A DNA stretch of 64,000 bases, from positions 4,716,001 through 4,780,000 of the forward strand of contig NC_014248.1 of assembly GCF_000196515.1 (NCBI RefSeq), written 5' to 3'. The position numbers and the translations under genes are program-made. The notes under the pieces are model-generated. The model worked only from the letters and a program-made list of their open reading frames with translations, was not told the DNA's origin and ran no database searches. Position 1 is the stretch's first letter; every line of letters begins with the position of its first letter. This stretch comes from 'Nostoc azollae' 0708 (GTDB lineage Bacteria; Cyanobacteriota; Cyanobacteriia; Cyanobacteriales; Nostocaceae). Positions 59,662-64,000 of the stretch are shown here, one piece after another.

Positions 59662-59981
59662 ATGCTATATCACTTATATTTTCACGTCGAATACCCCGAT
59701 TACATGAGACAACAAGAACTATTTACAATTTGGAGTGAAGAAGCAAATGCATCACTGCAAGCTAAACAAGCAGGAGTCGTTGTAGATTTGTGTCAGGTGT
59801 GGGAACATTCACAATTGCAATTGTGAATGTTCCCACACCTGACACAGTTGACCAAATTCTCTTGGATTTACCTATCATGAAAAAAATGGGTGAAAATGTG
59901 TAGGTAGAAGTAACTCCCCTGAGAAGATATGAAGACTTTGCAGCAGATATCAAAGCTAGATTAGAGAAAAAAGAAAAATAG
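59662..59981 (+). pseudogene. Muconolactone isomerase-like protein disrupted by an inverted duplication
   Basis: ATG 59662, YHLYFHVEYPDYMRQQELFT, EEANASLQAKQAGVVVDL, then the 58-bp palindrome (59789-59846) changes the frame. Downstream in the correct frame: IVNVPTPDTVDQILLDLPIM, KKMGENV, TAG (Gln to stop), VEVTPLRRYEDFAADIKARL, ending at 59981. The original would have been about 95-105 residues. Single-step origin of the lesion by template switching is proposed in the findings. Confidence 0.82.
59789..59846. repeat. Perfect 58-bp palindrome (29+29, no spacer)
   Basis: Left arm 59789-59817 is the exact reverse complement of right arm 59818-59846. The right arm is normal coding sequence of the isomerase (frame IVNVPTPDT); the left arm replaces or precedes part of the same gene. 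Confidence 0.97.
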
Positions 59982-60012
59982 GAAATTTATGGGTGAGACG
60001 GTGACGAGAAAC

Positions 60013-60447
60013 TTAGTATTTAATACTTGGAATAAGGATGTCTATCATCTCACCTACAGCCAAACCTAAGCCAGCAATGACTGTTAAAATCCAAAAGGAA
60101 TCGGTTTGACTAAAACCAGAAAAACGCATTTCTAATTCAGCTAATAGTGTGGTTGTCAACGGTATTAAAAATAGGCTGAATAAGATTGACCAAATTGCGA
60201 TTAAAGCTATGGATGCGCTTAAAACTAAGACGACAACTAAGGTTTGAGAACCAAAGGCTAATAGATTTTCTAACCAAATGTTACTTTTTCTGACTATAGC
60301 TATAGCAATCGCAGCCACAAAAGCTCCCACTAAGCAAGCAATCTGATGAGCCGCAAGATACCATCCTAGAAGATTGTAAGCCAGCCAAAGTAATGCTAAA
60401 GCAGTTACAGGAATCCTGTGGAAAAATAACAAATTCATATTTCCCAT
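60013..60447 (-). CDS. Small multi-pass membrane protein
   Basis: 144 residues, four or so hydrophobic helices (VTALALLWLAYNLLGWYLA, IACLVGAFVAAIAIAIV, TLVVVLVLSASIALIAIWS, FWILTVIAGLGLAVGEMI). Ends IDILIPSIKY. No family assigned. Next to the isomerase pseudogene in opposite orientation. Confidence 0.7.
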   Translation of the reverse strand: MGNMNLLFFHRIPVTALALLWLAYNLLGWYLAAHQIACLVGAFVAAIAIAIVRKSNIWLENLLAFGSQTLVVVLVLSASIALIAIWSILFSLFLIPLTTTLLAELEMRFSGFSQTDSFWILTVIAGLGLAVGEMIDILIPSIKY

Positions 60448-60814
60448 TCTTCTAATTCTACTAGAATAAATACCTTAAATTGATCAATATATTTTTCTGA
60501 TCAATATATTCTTTGTCCTTTGTCTATTTTTTTATAGACTCATTTTCTCAAAAATTTCATCTATCTATAGACTTATTTAACAATTTTTTGTGCCATGGTT
60601 CATGAATTGGTACTTTTTAAATATATTACTTTTGATATAGGTTTAGAAACTTGCAAGCAAACCTATGGACAGAGATAGCTGAAATCTGATTTTGTTACAC
60701 ATATATTGTAACACATATAATTGAACTCTTGTAAAGAATCTAATTTTCACATTGCTGAGCAAAACATATATATATTATATAGAAGAAGGTAAATAAATAT
60801 AGAAGGTAAATAAT
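60448..60814. other. AT-rich intergenic region with dyads
   Basis: About 370 bp. Contains repeated GATCAATATAT units near 60481-60510 and a small dyad TGTTAC (60693-60698)/GTAACA (60708-60713). Possible promoter and operator of the 60815 gene; not proven. Confidence 0.4.
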
Positions 60815-61207
60815 ATGTATGTTGAGCAGATATTACAACAGAAACTAGCAGCGAAAAAAAGCTTTCATCAGTTAACACATGGTCAAATCAAACAGGAATA
60901 TGTCGCACAACAGGAGGGAATAAATATCTCTGATTTGGCAATAGCTTTAACTCCACTCAGCTTTGTCTTTATTTGGGCAATATTTTTGTTTATCTTGCGA
61001 AGAGTTCGCTCTCATGCAGACAATAAAATAGCTTTTAGTATTAATAGTCTGCATCAGGTTCCTTGTAAAAATTGTAAATTTTACTCCAATAATCATTATC
61101 TTAAATGTGCTGTAAATCCTGATATAGTCCTCACAGAAGAAGCTGTAAATTGCTCGGAATACTGCCCTAAAAAGGGTAAATTGCCCTCTAATAAATTCCT
61201 TTCCTGA
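60815..61207 (+). CDS. Single-pass membrane protein with a C-terminal Cys cluster
   Basis: 130 residues from ATG 60815. A soluble helical N-terminus (1-40), one transmembrane segment (about 41-62), then a Lys/Arg stop-transfer and a C-terminal region with C84-x2-C87, C98, C113-x3-C117, suggesting metal binding. Function unknown; intact. Confidence 0.72.
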   Translation: MYVEQILQQKLAAKKSFHQLTHGQIKQEYVAQQEGINISDLAIALTPLSFVFIWAIFLFILRRVRSHADNKIAFSINSLHQVPCKNCKFYSNNHYLKCAVNPDIVLTEEAVNCSEYCPKKGKLPSNKFLS

Positions 61208-61212
61208 CTCTT

Positions 61213-61248
61213 GCACAGACGTTCTGTCCGAACGTGTCTACTACAGCA
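61213..61248. repeat. Short dispersed palindromic repeat, second copy
   Basis: CACAGACGTTCTGTCCGAACG then TGTCTACTAC; matches the unit at 54378-54422. It may also act as a transcript end for the 60815 gene. Confidence 0.6.
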
Positions 61249-61396
61249 GATAGCAGATCAATGAGGTATAGAATCTAAATTTAAACCTAGACAACAAGAG
61301 AGTTTTACTTCTGACTCCTAACTCCTGCTGTAACTCTTATTTTATGGCTTATGCCACGCTACGCTATCAATAAACAACCTTTTCACCAGGGGCTAA

Positions 61397-64000
61397 TTAA
61401 TCCTGAAGTCCTTCTTTATATTTTGCTATCAACTCGTTGACTTGAGCAGCCACCAGTGGATGGGGATCTGTTTTTAAATGGGGGAGAATTTCCTGAAGAA
61501 CGCGCTGGGAAACTACACTCAAGTATGAAATTGTTGCTTCCCTAACAAACCCTGTAGGATGGCGCAAATTTGCTAAAATTTCCGCAGTCGTGAGTCGAAC
61601 ATAAGCAGCTTGTGCAAAGTGCAAGCAACAAGCTAAACACCAATCAGAAAGCAAATGTCCCTGAGATATCATCTTAGAGAGGCGCTTTTTGACTGGCATA
61701 TTTTCATTTTGCCAAAATCCCGCTTCGATCAGATATTTGAGCTTTTCATGTTCTGGTCGTCGATCTAAAATATTCAACAACAAAGACTTACAAGGCAAAT
61801 TTACAGTGTGATCTAATATTTCTAAGCCTCTTGCTAAATTGATTAATGACTTAGATTGGAGATTGAAGGCTGCGGCTTGCATTTTTTCTGCGGGATAAAG
61901 CAACTTCAACAACAGCAATAACCTATCTCTCACATCCAATGCTAATTCTAGTAGTGAGCGTTGCAGCAATTGAGCAATAGTCAAAAGCCTCTCATTTCCT
62001 TGATAATTTTCTAGAGAGTATAGATTTTGGAAGTCTATGTACGCAGCATAAATTTCACCGAGAAATCGTAATTCTTGCTCAATTAAAATTTCTACCCTAC
62101 TTTCATAGAATTGATCTACGACATTGATATTTCCTGGTTTTTGCTGAATCTTCAGTAAGCTTTGGAGAATATAGTCCCTCGTATTACCCCTGGATGTTTC
62201 CAAATGTAGCCATAGAGTTTCTCTTGCTTCTAGTGTGCCGATTTGAGCAATGATACGCCAAGCGCATATTCTCACAACGTCTGGTTTGTAAATATTTGTG
62301 GTTAGTTTCAACAACATCGGGATGGCTTCATTTTCCAAACTCACCAAGCATTGCATGGCTGTTTGTCGAGTGGATTTGTAGTAGAGTGCTGCTAAGAGTG
62401 TGGGATAGTATTCCTCCAAGCAGGTAGCGGTAATCATTTCTAATACAGCACAGCGTACCCGCAATGAATCATCCTGCAATAAATTGGGAATGTGAACCCG
62501 CAGAGCTTGTAAATAAACCAATTCTTTGAGTCCCCTGACTCCATTAATCCGTTCTCGTTCTTGTTGATGGGTGAGCATCCGACGCATTGTTTTGGTGGCT
62601 GTTGTTTTTTGTTGTTCTGTTCCCTGACGCAGTAGTAATGAAGCTGCGGTGGCGCGGATCAATGGATGGTTTTGTTGATGCAGGTATTCTTCTACAAGAT
62701 TTAAATTGAGATTTTCTTCGGCCAGCCAAAGGTAACGCATAGCCAAAGCAAACACTTCTGGGTCAATGGTTGCTTGGGGTTGGTCTAATAATCGACGGAC
62801 TTCAGGTACATAAAGGGGATTTATACCTGATTTGAGCATTAATTCTAGGCTTTGGGATTGTAAATCTGTAGGTAATTTAAGCAGTAATGGTGCTAAAACT
62901 TGTCCTGCGCTGGGGAGATCAATTTGGGCTAAAAGTTCTAAGCAAGAGCTTTTATCGGCTGTAGTTCCTGTTTCTACCAAAGCTTTAACTATTCCCTGTT
63001 GGAAGGCTCGCAAACCCACAGTTACGGGACTCAATCCACCCCGTTCTGCACTTAAAACTAATACGTCCACATAGCGCGATCGCAATTCCCAAACAACTTT
63101 TAAACAGGTGGCCGCAACGATGACTATTTCACCTATTAATACCCACTTTTGCAGTGATTGAGGGACAAATTGATCAATCAGCGATACACTACCAAAAATG
63201 ACTAATCCCGTCAAACCAGAGGCGATCGCTTCGGCTGTCCCACTGGATAAAGCTTGCATCCGGCTACGAATTCGGTCAGGAATAGGTTGATAAAGTGCCG
63301 GACCGCTACTAATCACAAAGGTATAACGCAAGAGTTCATCACAGAACTTGAGACTCATTAAACCCCAAAAAAATCCAGGCTCTTCAATCGCTGGAAATAA
63401 GTTCAAAACTGAGATTCCACCTGGTAATAAAAAGCCCACAGTAATTGGTAAAAGTGCGGCTGTGAAAAATACTCCCACCTTTTCAATCAATCGGCTAGAA
63501 ATAAACCATTGGGTAACTAATTCACACAGTCCTACAATGCCACCAAACACCCCTAAAAAGCTGGCTAGTTCTTGTTGACCTAAACTAGAATTCAGTTCGC
63601 GCAAATACTGAAAATCTATTAACAAGCCAATCACTTGTAACAGTGCAAAAAATGCAAACAACTGCCAAACATAGCGTTTTAGAGGTGTTTCTAAGCGGCG
63701 ATGACGAGAGGCTTGTTCTTCCGTAATCTCCCGTTGTGGCGTATGGGGGAAAGCTGTCGGATATTTATAAGTTAAATAAAATAAAATTCCTGAGCCGAAT
63801 AAAATGACAAAACAGGCGATGAGAATAACTGTATTTAGGTTGGTGAATTTGAGTAACCAAGGTAAACTAAAGCCACTGATCACATCAGCTACTAATATGC
63901 CACTACTGACTAACGGGTAGGTGCGCTTAATCTCGCGAATGTTGAATAGTTGGTTGGCAACAATAGATGTGTTAAGGTCATTGACCACATAGCAGGCATC
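61397..64000 (-). CDS. MFS-type transporter fused to a HEAT-repeat domain, 5' end outside window
   Basis: 863 residues visible. The first part (about 1-340) is a membrane region with multiple helices (VSSGILVADVISGFSLPWLL, VILIACFVILFGSGILFYLT, LQVIGLLIDFQYL). The rest (about 350-863) is soluble with HEAT/armadillo-like repeats (ATAASLLLRQG, VRCAVLEMITATCLEEYYP, VREATISYLSVVSQR). The frame continues past the window edge so the first helices lie outside. HIP1 at 63076 and 63222. Substrate unknown; this fusion occurs in cyanobacteria. Confidence 0.85.
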   Translation of the reverse strand, partial: DACYVVNDLNTSIVANQLFNIREIKRTYPLVSSGILVADVISGFSLPWLLKFTNLNTVILIACFVILFGSGILFYLTYKYPTAFPHTPQREITEEQASRHRRLETPLKRYVWQLFAFFALLQVIGLLIDFQYLRELNSSLGQQELASFLGVFGGIVGLCELVTQWFISSRLIEKVGVFFTAALLPITVGFLLPGGISVLNLFPAIEEPGFFWGLMSLKFCDELLRYTFVISSGPALYQPIPDRIRSRMQALSSGTAEAIASGLTGLVIFGSVSLIDQFVPQSLQKWVLIGEIVIVAATCLKVVWELRSRYVDVLVLSAERGGLSPVTVGLRAFQQGIVKALVETGTTADKSSCLELLAQIDLPSAGQVLAPLLLKLPTDLQSQSLELMLKSGINPLYVPEVRRLLDQPQATIDPEVFALAMRYLWLAEENLNLNLVEEYLHQQNHPLIRATAASLLLRQGTEQQKTTATKTMRRMLTHQQERERINGVRGLKELVYLQALRVHIPNLLQDDSLRVRCAVLEMITATCLEEYYPTLLAALYYKSTRQTAMQCLVSLENEAIPMLLKLTTNIYKPDVVRICAWRIIAQIGTLEARETLWLHLETSRGNTRDYILQSLLKIQQKPGNINVVDQFYESRVEILIEQELRFLGEIYAAYIDFQNLYSLENYQGNERLLTIAQLLQRSLLELALDVRDRLLLLLKLLYPAEKMQAAAFNLQSKSLINLARGLEILDHTVNLPCKSLLLNILDRRPEHEKLKYLIEAGFWQNENMPVKKRLSKMISQGHLLSDWCLACCLHFAQAAYVRLTTAEILANLRHPTGFVREATISYLSVVSQRVLQEILPHLKTDPHPLVAAQVNELIAKYKEGLQD

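Noticed and set aside
59762-59953. Minus-strand open stretch over the palindrome
   Set aside because: Arises because the palindrome repeats coding sequence on the opposite strand; a shadow of the isomerase.

Overview
The window looks like a chromosome segment of a filamentous, heterocyst-type cyanobacterium (Nostocales). The evidence is the cyanobacterial gene families (Tab2/Atab2, KGK, the rbp-rpsU pair, ISKra4 and IS1634 elements), GCGATCGC (HIP1) octamers in the intact genes, and the heptanucleotide repeats (STRR type) typical of Nostoc/Anabaena. Gene decay is extreme: about half of the recognisable genes are broken by stops, frameshifts or insertions. This resembles a reducing genome such as the Azolla symbiont 'Nostoc azollae'; that assignment is inference, not proof.

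Layout. 1-2.4 kb: end of a LysM/M23 cell-wall peptidase, its terminator and a CAU tRNA. 2.7-4.4 kb: an exonuclease gene broken by an IS630 element and a 170-bp MITE. 4.6-12.1 kb: mostly healthy housekeeping genes (glycogen debranching enzyme, two peroxiredoxin-like proteins, GST, DnaJ, P-loop kinase, glgC). 12.6-15.1 kb: a decayed HigA antitoxin and a decayed, translationally coupled AAA ATPase/TOPRIM-like pair. 15.1-16.5 kb: an intact GH13 enzyme. 16.6-26.7 kb: a graveyard (HNH, HicB, KGK, dynamin-like GTPase, U32 peptidase, ParA-HEPN pair, an IS with 5-bp target duplication, a BsuBI/PstI-type endonuclease remnant). 26.8-30.2 kb: intact Tab2 and the formaldehyde-detoxifying pair frmB/frmA. 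30.5-48.1 kb: a second graveyard (glutamine synthetase, metallophosphoesterase split by an IS1380 copy, methyltransferase split by the second MITE, VOC protein, IS1634, Z1-type ATPase, cytochrome c6, aldo/keto reductase, a second IS1380 copy, ISKra4), with intact islands such as an ARMT1-like phosphatase (31.5 kb) and a coiled-coil protein (44.2 kb). 48.5-64 kb: mostly intact genes (GT39 mannosyl-type transferase, lipoprotein, rpsU, rbp, metF, trpS, an MFS-HEAT fusion) with a few pseudogenes (methyltransferase, DUF3696 ATPase, Uma2, muconolactone-isomerase-like).

Functional themes. The surviving genes cover glycogen turnover (glgC, debranching enzyme, GH13), peroxide and formaldehyde detoxification, cell wall, translation and folate metabolism. 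The decayed genes are strongly enriched in mobile elements and in defence or toxin-antitoxin families: ATPase/TOPRIM, ParA/HEPN, Z1, BsuBI/PstI, HigA, HicB, Phd, DUF3696 and HNH. This fits relaxed selection against phage and plasmids, as expected for a vertically inherited symbiont.

The clearest structural discoveries are two MITE copies, each with a different 3-bp target duplication and each inside a gene; two full-length IS1380 copies sharing the same two in-frame TAG codons; a perfect 58-bp palindrome inside an isomerase gene that looks like a template-switch duplication; and a structured leader upstream of the 2-Cys peroxiredoxin gene.
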